Shown here piece after piece: positions 52,440-60,583 of a stretch of 64,000 nucleotides of DNA; the first letter of the stretch is position 1; the number at the start of each line of letters is the position of its first letter. A program made the position numbers and the translations under genes. Origin of the DNA: Phycisphaeraceae bacterium. GTDB taxonomy: Bacteria > Planctomycetota > Phycisphaerae > Phycisphaerales > UBA1924. Location of the stretch: positions 1-64,000 of the forward strand of contig JAHBXD010000003.1 of the NCBI GenBank assembly GCA_019636695.1, given 5' to 3'. The notes beneath the pieces were generated by a model. That model worked only from the letters and a program-made list of their open reading frames with translations, had not been told where the DNA came from and searched no databases.

Positions 52440-52462
52440 GAGTACCCAAAGTGCGGGTACTC
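52440..52462 (+). promoter_or_regulatory. Leader hairpin GAGTACCC/GGGTACTC
   Basis: A perfect 8-bp stem with a 7-base loop (AAAGTGC), followed by TTTG, 43 bases ahead of the ATG at 52506. It may be an attenuator or a regulatory leader element. Confidence 0.5.
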
Positions 52463-52505
52463 TTTGAGCGAGCCATCCTCGGACGACTCGACCGACGGAG
52501 CCACC

Positions 52506-53405
52506 ATGACCCAGTCCATCTTCAAGTGGTTTGTCATGCTCCTTGAGTTGCTGACCGCTCCGCTCCGGCCGGCCGCCGACCCCGAGCTTCCCCCGCCGGT
52601 CGTCATACAAGCCGAGCCGGAGACTCTTCCACCTGCACCAGCCGAGGTTGATCCGACCCACGCGGCCGAAATCCGTTCTGTAGACGACCTCCTCAACGCG
52701 CTCGAGCGAGCCGGCCACGACCTCCAAACCCTCCGCTCAGACCTTTATTACACCAAGCTCTTCGTCCGTGAAGGCGACATGCAGACCCGCATGGGAACGC
52801 TCTATCTCGATGCCTCCCGCGGCCACGATCGCCGTCGCTTTGCCGTTCACTGGAACGACCTGATCGTCGATGGCCGCCGCCAGGTCGATTACCGGCATGC
52901 CTATATCTTCGATGGCGAGTGGCTCGTCGAGCGCCTGGACAAGGAAAAGCAGTTCATCAAGCGCCAGGTCGTTCCCCCCGGCGAGCGGTTCGATCCGCTC
53001 CGCCTCGGTGAAGGGCCGTTCCCGATCCCGATCGGCCAGTCGCGCGAAGACATTCTCTCGCGGTTCTCCGCGTCAATGCCCGCCGTGACCGACAGCATTC
53101 CCGAGGGTGTGCCGATCGAGGTCATCACGAGCGCCCCGACCTATCAACTTCGCCTGCTCCCTCGGCCTGAGTTCGAGCGCGAGATCCAGCTCTCTGAAAT
53201 TCGGATCTGGTACCGACACGACACCCTCTTGCCCGTCATCGCCTGGACCCGCACACCTGAGAACAACGAATCGACCGTGGTGCTCCTCGGCCAACCCGTG
53301 CGCGACGAGCCGATCGATCCCGCGCTGCTCGACACCACGACCCCAGCGCGCGGCTGGGATGTGCAGATCACCACCTATCGCCAGGAAACGGATCGTCGCC
53401 CGTGA
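52506..53405 (+). CDS. LolA-like outer-membrane lipoprotein carrier-fold protein
   Basis: A 299-residue protein. A hydrophobic N-terminus (SIFKWFVMLLELLTA) serves as signal or anchor. After a Pro-rich spacer, residues about 55-290 form a LolA/LppX-like half-barrel: VDDLLNALERAGHDLQTLRSDL, YLDASRGHDRRRFAVHW, YIFDGEWLVERLDKEKQFIKR. This fold binds lipoprotein acyl chains or lipids in the periplasm. The stop overlaps the next gene's GTG start (GTGA). GGAG precedes ATG 52506. Confidence 0.75.
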   Translation: MTQSIFKWFVMLLELLTAPLRPAADPELPPPVVIQAEPETLPPAPAEVDPTHAAEIRSVDDLLNALERAGHDLQTLRSDLYYTKLFVREGDMQTRMGTLYLDASRGHDRRRFAVHWNDLIVDGRRQVDYRHAYIFDGEWLVERLDKEKQFIKRQVVPPGERFDPLRLGEGPFPIPIGQSREDILSRFSASMPAVTDSIPEGVPIEVITSAPTYQLRLLPRPEFEREIQLSEIRIWYRHDTLLPVIAWTRTPENNESTVVLLGQPVRDEPIDPALLDTTTPARGWDVQITTYRQETDRRP

Positions 53406-56074
53406 ATGTGTGCTCCCGATCCATCGCGTTGTGTGCAATGGTGGCTCTGGCCCTTTTCCAGGCTCCGGCCCTTCCCCGCCAACCGGCGGGCGAGGCCGCC
53501 TCGCCACGCGCCGGTATGCCCGAGGTCGAACTGTCCCCCTCGGTGCGCCGCCTCCTCGATTCGCCCGCGCTGGACCCCGCCGAAGCCCGCCTGCGCCGGA
53601 TTTTCCACGGGGTATGGCGCGCGAGCGATCTTGATTCACCGGGCTCGGTCGCGATCGCCGCTCTCCAGCGTGGGGTGTTTGATCATCCTGACTTTGATGC
53701 GCCTGATGCGGACGTACTCGATCGTGCCGATGCCTTTTGTCGTCGCGGCGAAGCCGAACAGGCACTCACGCTGCTCGACGGCGTGCCGGGCCTGCGGGCA
53801 AGGCGCATCCGCGCGGAAGCGCATTTTGATCTCGGCCGGTTCGCCGAGGCGCGGGCCGAACTCGATGCCGTGGGTGCGATGCTGGCCGCTCGCACCGAAC
53901 AGAGCGCATCGGAACTGACCGAGGGCATCCGCGCGCTCATTCTTCGCCAGCGCATGCTCGACCCCGGCGACGCCCAGGGTCGCGTCGTCTCCGATTACAA
54001 CGTGCTCGCTTCGCTCATCGCGCGCGTCCGCGATGATATCGACCGGCTTCATTGGCCCGTGCTCATTGTCGAGGCCGAACTGCTCTACGACAAGGACAAC
54101 TACGCCCAGGCGCAGGAGGCGGTCATCGAAGCCCTCAGGCTCAATCCAGGGGCTGCGCGCGCGTGGGCGTTGCTGGGCGAGATGGCGGTGGACGCCTTCG
54201 ACATGGATCGCGCTTCGGCTATTGCCGATCGGCTCGACATGCTCGCCGAGTCGGTCGGCGGGGTCAGTATCGACGCCTCGCTCATCCGCGCTCGCTCTCG
54301 CCTGCGACAGGGCGATGGCCAAGGAGCCGAAGAAGTGCTTGCGCCGATGGTTGAGCGTGCGCCGCGCCACCGCCGCCTGCTGGGCATGCATGCCGCCGCC
54401 GCGGCCGCTCGATTCGATTTCGCGGGCGCGGAAGATCGACTGGCGGACTTCGGGCGTCTGGCCGGGCCGAACCCCACCGCGCACTTGACCGTGGGCATTG
54501 CGCTCAGTGAGGCGCGCCAGTATGCCGAGGCGGCGATCGCCCTGGGTCGCGCGGCCGAAGCCCTGCCGACGTGGGCTCGCCCGTGGATTGAACTCGGCCT
54601 CCTTGAGTTGCAGGCCGGCAACGACATCAACGCCAAGGATGCGCTCGCCCAGGCCTACCGGCTCGACCCCTTCAACGTGCGTGTCGACAACAGCCTGCGG
54701 TTGATCACCGAACTTGCCGCGTATGAACGCATCGAGAGCGAGCACTTCATCGTGCGCTATCGGCCCGGCATCGACGCCGTGCTGGCGCGCGAAATGTTGC
54801 CCGTGCTCGAACGCATTCATGCGCGCGTCTGCGGCGATGGGCCTGGGGGCATTCGGCATGTTCCGCCGCGCAAAACGCTGATCGAACTGATGCCCGATCA
54901 CCACTGGTTCAGCGTGCGCATCACCGGCATGCCTCGGGTGCACACCATGGCTGCGGCGACCGGGCCGGTGATCGCGATGGAGACGCCACGAGAGGGCCAC
55001 GGCCACGTCGTCGGTCCGTATGACTGGGAGCGGGTCATCCGGCACGAGTATGCGCACACCGTCACGCTCAGCCGCACGCTGAACCGCATTCCGCACTGGT
55101 TTACGGAAGCGGCGGCGGTCTACGTGGAAGATGCGCCGCGTGCTCCGGAATGGGTGGGGCTGCTCAGTGAGGCGCTGCTCAGCGATCAACTCTTTGATCT
55201 TGAGCGGATCAACATCGCGTTCGTCCGCCCGCGCCGACCGAGTGACCGGACCCAGGCCTATGCCCAGGGACACTGGATGTACGAGTTCATCATCGAGAAT
55301 TGGGGGGCGCAGGCTCCGCTGCGCCTGATGGATCGCTACGCCGCGGGCGAGCGCGAGGCCCGGGCCTTCGCGGATGTTCTGGGTGTGACGTCCGAAGAGT
55401 TCATGTCGCTCTTTTCGCAATGGGCCTTCGAGCAGGTCGCGACGTGGGGCGTGCACCTTCCCGAGGAACTTCCTGAATTGCGCCTGCTGCTGGCCGAGAT
55501 GTATGCGCAGCCGGATGCCCCCCCCGCCCCGACGCCGGAAATCGCCGAGGAGTGGCTCACGAATTTTCCCAACCATCCGCAGGTGCTTGATCTTGCGGCC
55601 AGGCTCGCCAAGGAGCGTGCCGGCGGTCGAGTCGATGAAACCGCGGCGGCGTATCTCGAGCGTCTGGCGGTCGTTCGCCCGCACGATCCTGCACCGAGGC
55701 GCGAACTGGTCCGGTTTTATCTGCGGAGCGAAACACCACAACGGGCTGTGGACCACCTCGAATGGCTCGATGAACGCGAGCAGCATACACCGGCCTTCGC
55801 GGCTGAACTTGCGCGCCAGTATGCGGCGATCGACGATTGGGGTCGGGCGCACGCCAAGGCCGAGCGGGCGACGCGCATCGCGCCTTTTGACGCCAACGAG
55901 CGGGAAACCGCGGCAGCGATGGCGATCAAGGCCGAGCGGTTTGCGGACGCTCGGCGGCATATCGAAGCGTTGATCGTGATCGAGCCTGATCGCGTGCGGC
56001 ACCGCCAGCGGCTGGAGGCGCTTGATCGGTTGATCGCGGGTCGATCATCCTCGCCTGATGCAGGCGCACGCTGA
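53402..56074 (+). CDS. TPR protein with gluzincin metallopeptidase domain
   Basis: An 890-residue exported protein. GTG 53402 overlaps the previous stop by 4 bases, and the signal peptide is SIALCAMVALALFQAPALP. N-terminal TPR repeats (about 115-430) are followed by a peptidase_MA-like domain: RHEYAHTVTLSRTLNRIPHW, with HEYAH zinc motif, and TEAAAVYVEDA, whose Glu is 24 residues after the motif, as gluzincins require. More TPR repeats follow to the end. It is probably an envelope or extracellular protease. Coupling to a LolA-like protein suggests shared handling of secreted or lipid-linked substrates. Confidence 0.87.
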   Translation: MNVCSRSIALCAMVALALFQAPALPRQPAGEAASPRAGMPEVELSPSVRRLLDSPALDPAEARLRRIFHGVWRASDLDSPGSVAIAALQRGVFDHPDFDAPDADVLDRADAFCRRGEAEQALTLLDGVPGLRARRIRAEAHFDLGRFAEARAELDAVGAMLAARTEQSASELTEGIRALILRQRMLDPGDAQGRVVSDYNVLASLIARVRDDIDRLHWPVLIVEAELLYDKDNYAQAQEAVIEALRLNPGAARAWALLGEMAVDAFDMDRASAIADRLDMLAESVGGVSIDASLIRARSRLRQGDGQGAEEVLAPMVERAPRHRRLLGMHAAAAAARFDFAGAEDRLADFGRLAGPNPTAHLTVGIALSEARQYAEAAIALGRAAEALPTWARPWIELGLLELQAGNDINAKDALAQAYRLDPFNVRVDNSLRLITELAAYERIESEHFIVRYRPGIDAVLAREMLPVLERIHARVCGDGPGGIRHVPPRKTLIELMPDHHWFSVRITGMPRVHTMAAATGPVIAMETPREGHGHVVGPYDWERVIRHEYAHTVTLSRTLNRIPHWFTEAAAVYVEDAPRAPEWVGLLSEALLSDQLFDLERINIAFVRPRRPSDRTQAYAQGHWMYEFIIENWGAQAPLRLMDRYAAGEREARAFADVLGVTSEEFMSLFSQWAFEQVATWGVHLPEELPELRLLLAEMYAQPDAPPAPTPEIAEEWLTNFPNHPQVLDLAARLAKERAGGRVDETAAAYLERLAVVRPHDPAPRRELVRFYLRSETPQRAVDHLEWLDEREQHTPAFAAELARQYAAIDDWGRAHAKAERATRIAPFDANERETAAAMAIKAERFADARRHIEALIVIEPDRVRHRQRLEALDRLIAGRSSSPDAGAR

Positions 56075-56135
56075 GGGCGCGCCGACCGCCGCGACCCTGC
56101 GATCACGCGGCAGACTCCGCGGGCAGGCCGCGCGA

Positions 56136-57146
56136 TCAGCGAGGCTGCGGGGCGGCGGCCTGCTGGCTGAGCGGGGCCGGACCGGTGCCGTAGGGCGGCG
56201 CTTCGACGACTTTCATGCTGAGGATTCGCGGTGGTTCGATCGGGCGATCCTGCGGTCCCGTGGGCACCGCGCCGAGCGCGCGAATGACCTCGGCTCCGCT
56301 GACGGCTTCGCCGAACGACGTGTAGCGCTCATCGAGAAAATGCGTACCTTCACGGCTGAGGCAGATGAAAAACTGGCTGCCTGCCGAATCGAGATCCTGC
56401 GAGCGGGCCATGGAGAGCACACCGAAATCGTGCGGCAGGCGGCTTGGTTCGAGGTCGATCTGGAAACCGGGGCCGCCTGAGCCGGCGCCGGTGGGGTCTC
56501 CGCCTTGGATGACGAACCCAGGTCGGCCGCCGCGAGGGCCGATGATTCGGTGGAAGATGATGTCGTCATAGAAGCCGCCGTCGGCGAGATGGATGAAGCT
56601 CCACGTCGTGTTTGGCGCCTGATCCGGGCGCATGCGGAAGACGATTTCTCCCGCGGTGGTCGTCATGACGATGTGAACATCAACCGAGGCGCGGATGCCT
56701 GAGAAGACAGGGACACCAGGGCGAGCGACGGGTGGGCTATCGGGGGAAGGCCCTGTGGTCATGCGCGCGGGTGTGATCATTGGGGTGAGGACCACGGCAG
56801 GCCCGATCCGGGTGTCGTTGACGACGAGTTGGGCATAAACCACGCCCGGGCCCTGCCCCTGCCAGAGTTGGGGAAAGAGGCTCGCAAGGTCTACGCGGCC
56901 GGCTTCGACAGGGGCCTTGCTGACCACTTCGGCGGTGACACTGCGGAGGAGGTGAATCTCGGCGTTGCCCGTGACACCTTCGGGAATTGTGACCGTCATC
57001 GGCATCTGGCGGTTTTTGCCGTAGTAGGTCTTTTCGGGTTTGACCTGGGCGTCGGCTGTGGCAACGGCAAGGCCGAGGGCGGTCATCATGGCGCCGGCGA
57101 AGCGACGGGCGCTTCCGGTGTCTGCAGGGGTATGTCGATTGGTCAT
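56136..57146 (-). CDS. Secreted cyclophilin-type peptidyl-prolyl isomerase
   Basis: A 336-residue predicted exported isomerase speeding proline cis-trans isomerisation. A signal peptide ends near TADAQVKPE. Residues about 40-165 are a non-conserved beta-rich domain. The C-terminal cyclophilin domain has APNTTWSFIHLADGGFYDDI, IFHRIIGPRGGRPGFVIQGG with the catalytic Arg, QDLDSAGSQFFICLS and YTSFGEAVSG. The active-site core is intact. The start at 57146 has no SD; an upstream in-frame ATG (57200) is an alternative. Confidence 0.88.
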   Translation of the reverse strand: MTNRHTPADTGSARRFAGAMMTALGLAVATADAQVKPEKTYYGKNRQMPMTVTIPEGVTGNAEIHLLRSVTAEVVSKAPVEAGRVDLASLFPQLWQGQGPGVVYAQLVVNDTRIGPAVVLTPMITPARMTTGPSPDSPPVARPGVPVFSGIRASVDVHIVMTTTAGEIVFRMRPDQAPNTTWSFIHLADGGFYDDIIFHRIIGPRGGRPGFVIQGGDPTGAGSGGPGFQIDLEPSRLPHDFGVLSMARSQDLDSAGSQFFICLSREGTHFLDERYTSFGEAVSGAEVIRALGAVPTGPQDRPIEPPRILSMKVVEAPPYGTGPAPLSQQAAAPQPR

Positions 57147-57319
57147 GGGGGACTGTACGTGCGAGAACTGACCCGGGCGAGCAGTGGCCGGCTTGTGCAT
57201 GGCTGATATGTGTGCACACCACCCGCAGCACGCGAGGCGGCTGGATGGCTGGGACATCGCACACCCCACCGGGGAGGGGCGTTGTCGTTCCTTTGTAAAG
57301 GTGCGCAGCGTGCGGGGGG

Positions 57320-58114
57320 TCAGTTGCCGGGGTCGCCGCTGCTTGCGGCGCTGCCGCCATCGAGGATTTCCCAGGCATCGTATACAGCGTTCGAGCGTTC
57401 ATCGCCTGAGGAGGCGGCGCCCATGCGCTCGAAGTTGGCGGTCATCAGGCCGCCGGTATCGGAATACCAGAAGAGCGAGAGGTCAGCCCGCAGGACGTTG
57501 GCGCCTGTGCGGTGGCTGAAATCGTCTACAGAGCGAAGGCCATCGGTCGCGAGGGCGGAGAATGACGGCTCAATGCGCCAGAGGCGGTTTGAGCCGTTGG
57601 GGCCTACGCCGCGGTACTGGTAGTTCCCGACGATGTCGGCATTCAGGGGGTTTGCGTTGCGGTTGAGGACCGAGGTGTAGCGTTCATACGGGTGTTCGCC
57701 CTTGTGGGAGGGGCAATAAAAAATTCGCGGGGCGTTGAGATAATCGTGCCAGAAGAGCATGCCCAGGCCATCCCAGTAGGCTGAGTTGGTCTGGTAGGTC
57801 GGCCCTTCCAACGGGGTCATCCGTAGGACCATCATCTGTTCCCACTTCGGGCCGGTCGCGACGTGCAGATAGGCCGTTGGGGGCAGGAATTCGCGGAAAT
57901 CGTCCCCATACATGGCCAAACCGAGACCGATCTGGCGGACGTTGGAGGCGCAGACCACGCGGCGAGCGGTTTCGCGGACGATGGCGAGGCTCGGCAGGAG
58001 CAGCCCCATCAGGAGGGCGATGACCGCCATCGACACCAACACATCGATCATGGAGAAGCCGCGGCGTGCGCGGCGATGCACAAGGCGACTCAAGCCCTGG
58101 AGGCGATGAGTCAT
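57320..58114 (-). CDS. Prepilin-like protein with Asp at +5
   Basis: A 264-residue pseudopilin-like protein. After a basic leader, RGFSMIDVLVSMAVIALLMG is the prepilin cleavage and hydrophobic segment, with Asp in place of the usual Glu at +5. The rest has VRETARRVVCASNVRQIG and HRTGANVLRADLSLFWYSD, a form of the H-x9-DG motif. It belongs to the same family as the 20701 protein. The ATG at 58114 gives a leader of 18 residues before cleavage. It is divergent from the ECF sigma gene. Confidence 0.85.
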   Translation of the reverse strand: MTHRLQGLSRLVHRRARRGFSMIDVLVSMAVIALLMGLLLPSLAIVRETARRVVCASNVRQIGLGLAMYGDDFREFLPPTAYLHVATGPKWEQMMVLRMTPLEGPTYQTNSAYWDGLGMLFWHDYLNAPRIFYCPSHKGEHPYERYTSVLNRNANPLNADIVGNYQYRGVGPNGSNRLWRIEPSFSALATDGLRSVDDFSHRTGANVLRADLSLFWYSDTGGLMTANFERMGAASSGDERSNAVYDAWEILDGGSAASSGDPGN

Positions 58115-58425
58115 CGCACGCGCTCGACTTGGTTGTCGCGCTATGACCCTATGCACTGGCCCCTCCACGAAACCCAGACCAAGGGTTCGGCCTAGGTACA
58201 GCCTATCGGGAAGCACCCCTCAATGCAACCCCTAATCTGGAATGATTCTTCCCGGGTAACCCCTTTGGAGCGAGAGCGTGTAGGGAAACCCCTAGGCATG
58301 GTATCGGATTCGGGGTACGAATCGCCGCAACATCTTGTCAGGAAAGGCGTATAGAGATCTGTTCGCACGCGTGGAAGGGCGACCTGGGGAGGTCCTGGGC
58401 GAGTCTTCCGAGATGTGTGGGTGTC
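58115..58425. other. 311-base divergent region with ACCCCT repeats
   Basis: Between the prepilin-like and ECF sigma genes. It holds four ACCCCT hexamers at 58215, 58228, 58259 and 58288 (spacings 13, 31, 29). Some arms also read CCTAGG. No gene or clear promoter is recognised. Confidence 0.5.
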
Positions 58426-59001
58426 ATGGCTGGCGCGCCGAGCCGATTTGACGCCGATCTTGACCTGATGCGCCGGGTCGCGGCTCAGGAGGAGCAGGCG
58501 ATCGGCGAGTTGTATGACCGTTTCGGCTCGCTGGTGTATCGGCTGGCGTATCAGGCGATGCCGACGAGGGCGGATGCCGACGACGCGGTGCAGGAGATTT
58601 TCGTCCGCCTGTGGAAGACCTCGGACCGGTATGACCCGAAGCGGGCGGCATTGGTGACTTGGGTGATGCTGATCGCCCGCAGGCACCTGGTGGACAAACT
58701 GCGTCGGAGCCGCGCGCGGGTGCGTGCGGCCGCGTTGGATGACGCCCCGCCCTTGGGTGTTGAGCCGCTAGAGGCGATGGCGGCGGGGCTTGAGCAGCAG
58801 GAGCGTTTCGGGGCGTTGATGAAACGAGTCAACCAGTTGCCCGAATTACAAAGAACCGTGATTGTGCGGGCGTATCTGGGCGGGCAGACGCTTCGCCAGA
58901 TCGGGCAGGAACTGGATACCCCGCTAGGGACGATCAAATCAGCGTTGAGCCGGGCCTTGGTTCGGCTGCGCGAGAGGGTGAGCGAGGAGCCGGTATCATG
59001 A
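58426..59001 (+). CDS. ECF-type RNA polymerase sigma factor
   Basis: A 191-residue group 4 sigma factor. Region 2 is GELYDRFGSLVYRLAYQAMP, then DAVQEIFVRLWKTSDRYD. Region 4 is LPELQRTVIVRAYLGGQTLR, then LDTPLGTIKSALSRALVRLR. Size and order are typical. It overlaps the anti-sigma gene (ATGA). The start is ATG 58426; GTG 58417 is in frame and would add three residues. The stress it answers is unknown. Confidence 0.93.
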   Translation: MAGAPSRFDADLDLMRRVAAQEEQAIGELYDRFGSLVYRLAYQAMPTRADADDAVQEIFVRLWKTSDRYDPKRAALVTWVMLIARRHLVDKLRRSRARVRAAALDDAPPLGVEPLEAMAAGLEQQERFGALMKRVNQLPELQRTVIVRAYLGGQTLRQIGQELDTPLGTIKSALSRALVRLRERVSEEPVS

Positions 59002-59801
59002 CGACGCAAGAACTGATTGAAATGGCAGTGCTGGATGCCGTTGGCCTCCTTGACGAGGGGGAGCGCAAGGCATTCGACGCGGCATTGGCGGTGGCTCCTC
59101 GTGAGTTGCAGGCGCACGTGCGGCGCGAGCAGCTTCGTCTGAGCGATCTCGACCTGCTGCTGCCTGATGTGCGTCCGCCGGCGGGTCTGCGGACAGCGGT
59201 GATCGAGGCGGTGCGCGAGGCGATTGCTCGCGAGTTGATCGAATCGGCCGGGAGGGCCGAGCGTTCGATCCTGCGTCTGGAACCGAGCAAGCGCGTCTCG
59301 CCGATGTGGCGTGCGACGGCGATCGGTTCGATGGCGGCGGCGATTGTGCTGGGCATCTCGACGTTCAAGATGAGCGATCAGTATCGTCAGGTGCAGCAGG
59401 ACATGAACAAGAACGCGCTGTTGGATCAGATCACGGCGGCGTATGGGGCATCATTTGTCGAGAAGACGTTGTTTGACGCGCGGACGCATCGCGTGGTGTT
59501 CGCACCCGAGAGTGAGAGTTTCCGCGGGCAGGCTTCGATCTGGTCGAACCCCGACTGGGCGGCAGCGCGGCTGTTCTGCCTGAACCTGACCGAGCAGGAA
59601 GGGGAGGAGTTCAAGCTCGCGGTGATCGACTCCGAAGGCCGGGTGGTGCGCGAACTGCTGACGTTCTCGCCGCGAGGCGGGCTGGACACGCTCGAAGTGC
59701 CCTCGGGTCAGATCGACAGCCTGGGCTCGGCGCGGCTGGCGGTGTTTTCGACGCAGCGGGGTGAGGCGGCGGTGCTTTCGGCCAAGCCGCTGGAGATGTG
59801 A
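58998..59801 (+). CDS. Anti-sigma factor, single-span
   Basis: A 267-residue membrane protein. The N-terminal helical part (MTTQELIEMAVLDAVGLLDE) should bind the sigma factor. One transmembrane segment lies at about 109-125 (ATAIGSMAAAIVLGIST). The C-terminal part is periplasmic and beta-rich, as in RskA/RskL-like anti-sigma factors. There is no zinc-binding HxxxCxxC motif. It overlaps the sigma gene stop by 4 bases, indicating co-translation. Confidence 0.85.
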   Translation: MTTQELIEMAVLDAVGLLDEGERKAFDAALAVAPRELQAHVRREQLRLSDLDLLLPDVRPPAGLRTAVIEAVREAIARELIESAGRAERSILRLEPSKRVSPMWRATAIGSMAAAIVLGISTFKMSDQYRQVQQDMNKNALLDQITAAYGASFVEKTLFDARTHRVVFAPESESFRGQASIWSNPDWAAARLFCLNLTEQEGEEFKLAVIDSEGRVVRELLTFSPRGGLDTLEVPSGQIDSLGSARLAVFSTQRGEAAVLSAKPLEM

Positions 59802-60030
59802 ACCCCGATTCGACCGCGGGGTAGAGGTGCGAGCGATCGTGCAGGCTCGCGCGGGCCAGGGTTTATCAACGGCATGTGATTCCACGGACCTGCTCGCCGG
59901 GGCTTGTAGGTCAGTGGTGCTTGGTTTTGGCATGTGCCTTGATGCCACACACGGTATGCTCGACTCCCTCAAACGCACCAAAATCAAGGATGCGACCAGA
60001 CTCTTGCTTCCCCACATCGACACTGGTAGT

Positions 60031-60074
60031 CTCTGGCAGGCTCACGCACATCACCTGTTCATAACCTGCCAGAG
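60031..60074 (+). promoter_or_regulatory. Hairpin that can cover the ribosome-binding site
   Basis: CTCTGGCAGG (60031-60040) pairs exactly with CCTGCCAGAG (60065-60074), across a 24-base loop. The right arm contains the AGAG of the AGAGG SD that precedes the ATG at 60085. This would block translation until opened. Confidence 0.55.
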
Positions 60075-60084
60075 GATGGTCGAT

Positions 60085-60570
60085 ATGGCGAAAGCGATCA
60101 AATGCAAGATATGCGATGAGGGTCAGCTTGTGCGCCGTCGGAAGCATCGACTGAGCGGCCCTGCTGTTCTCGTCGGATATATTCTGGTAATTCCGTCTGT
60201 GATCGGCATCGCCATTGGTGTTCTGTTGATGCTCTTAGGCGGCGTTTCGTCTGTTTCATCTGCGAATGTTGATAACCTGCGGCGGGAGCTACGAAGCGCG
60301 AACATTCCCATCAACATCGTAGATAAAATTGCAGCAGGCACAGATCTCACTCGCGCTGAAAAGAGATCGTTATCAGCACAACAAATACGAGTCATAGATG
60401 ATGCGATTGCAAAACATAATACGACAATATTAGCCGCCGGCATCGCTCCCCCATTGGGGTTAGGTATTGCAATCAGCTCATTGGTCGGCGGCACGTTAGG
60501 CTACCTGCTCATCATGAAGAAGCACGTATTGCGATGTGCGTACTGCAGCGCGGAGTTTGCCGCAAAATAG
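60085..60570 (+). CDS. Two-span membrane protein flanked by CxxC halves
   Basis: A 161-residue protein. MAKAIKCKICDEGQLVRRRK has CxxC near the N-terminus; HVLRCAYCSAEFAAK has CxxC at the C-terminus. The two could meet to bind zinc. Between them are two hydrophobic segments (about 28-50, GYILVIPSVIGIAIGVLLML, and 130-148, IAPPLGLGIAISSLVG) and a charged loop (LRSANIPINIVDKIAAG). Base use is unlike its neighbours: AT-rich third positions (for example GCAAAACATAATACGACA), which suggests recent transfer. Family unknown. Confidence 0.75.
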   Translation: MAKAIKCKICDEGQLVRRRKHRLSGPAVLVGYILVIPSVIGIAIGVLLMLLGGVSSVSSANVDNLRRELRSANIPINIVDKIAAGTDLTRAEKRSLSAQQIRVIDDAIAKHNTTILAAGIAPPLGLGIAISSLVGGTLGYLLIMKKHVLRCAYCSAEFAAK

Positions 60571-60583
60571 TGCCGAAGCAGAA

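Larger units (their letters stand above)
52175..52505. other. 331-base AT-rich divergent region
   Basis: The region between the YceI and LolA-like genes has an AT-rich patch (52338-52432) that stands out against the GC-rich surroundings. It contains a promoter (52399-52427), a hairpin (52440-52462), and TAAACCCCCTAG at 52260-52271. No TTATCCACA box is seen. It is also near the plus-strand composition switch, so it is an alternative origin candidate. Confidence 0.4.

Noticed and set aside
53636..56002. A 788-codon minus-strand open frame antisense to the gluzincin gene
   Set aside because: The sense frame has the signal peptide, TPR repeats and HEYAH motif. The antisense frame is an artefact of codon bias.
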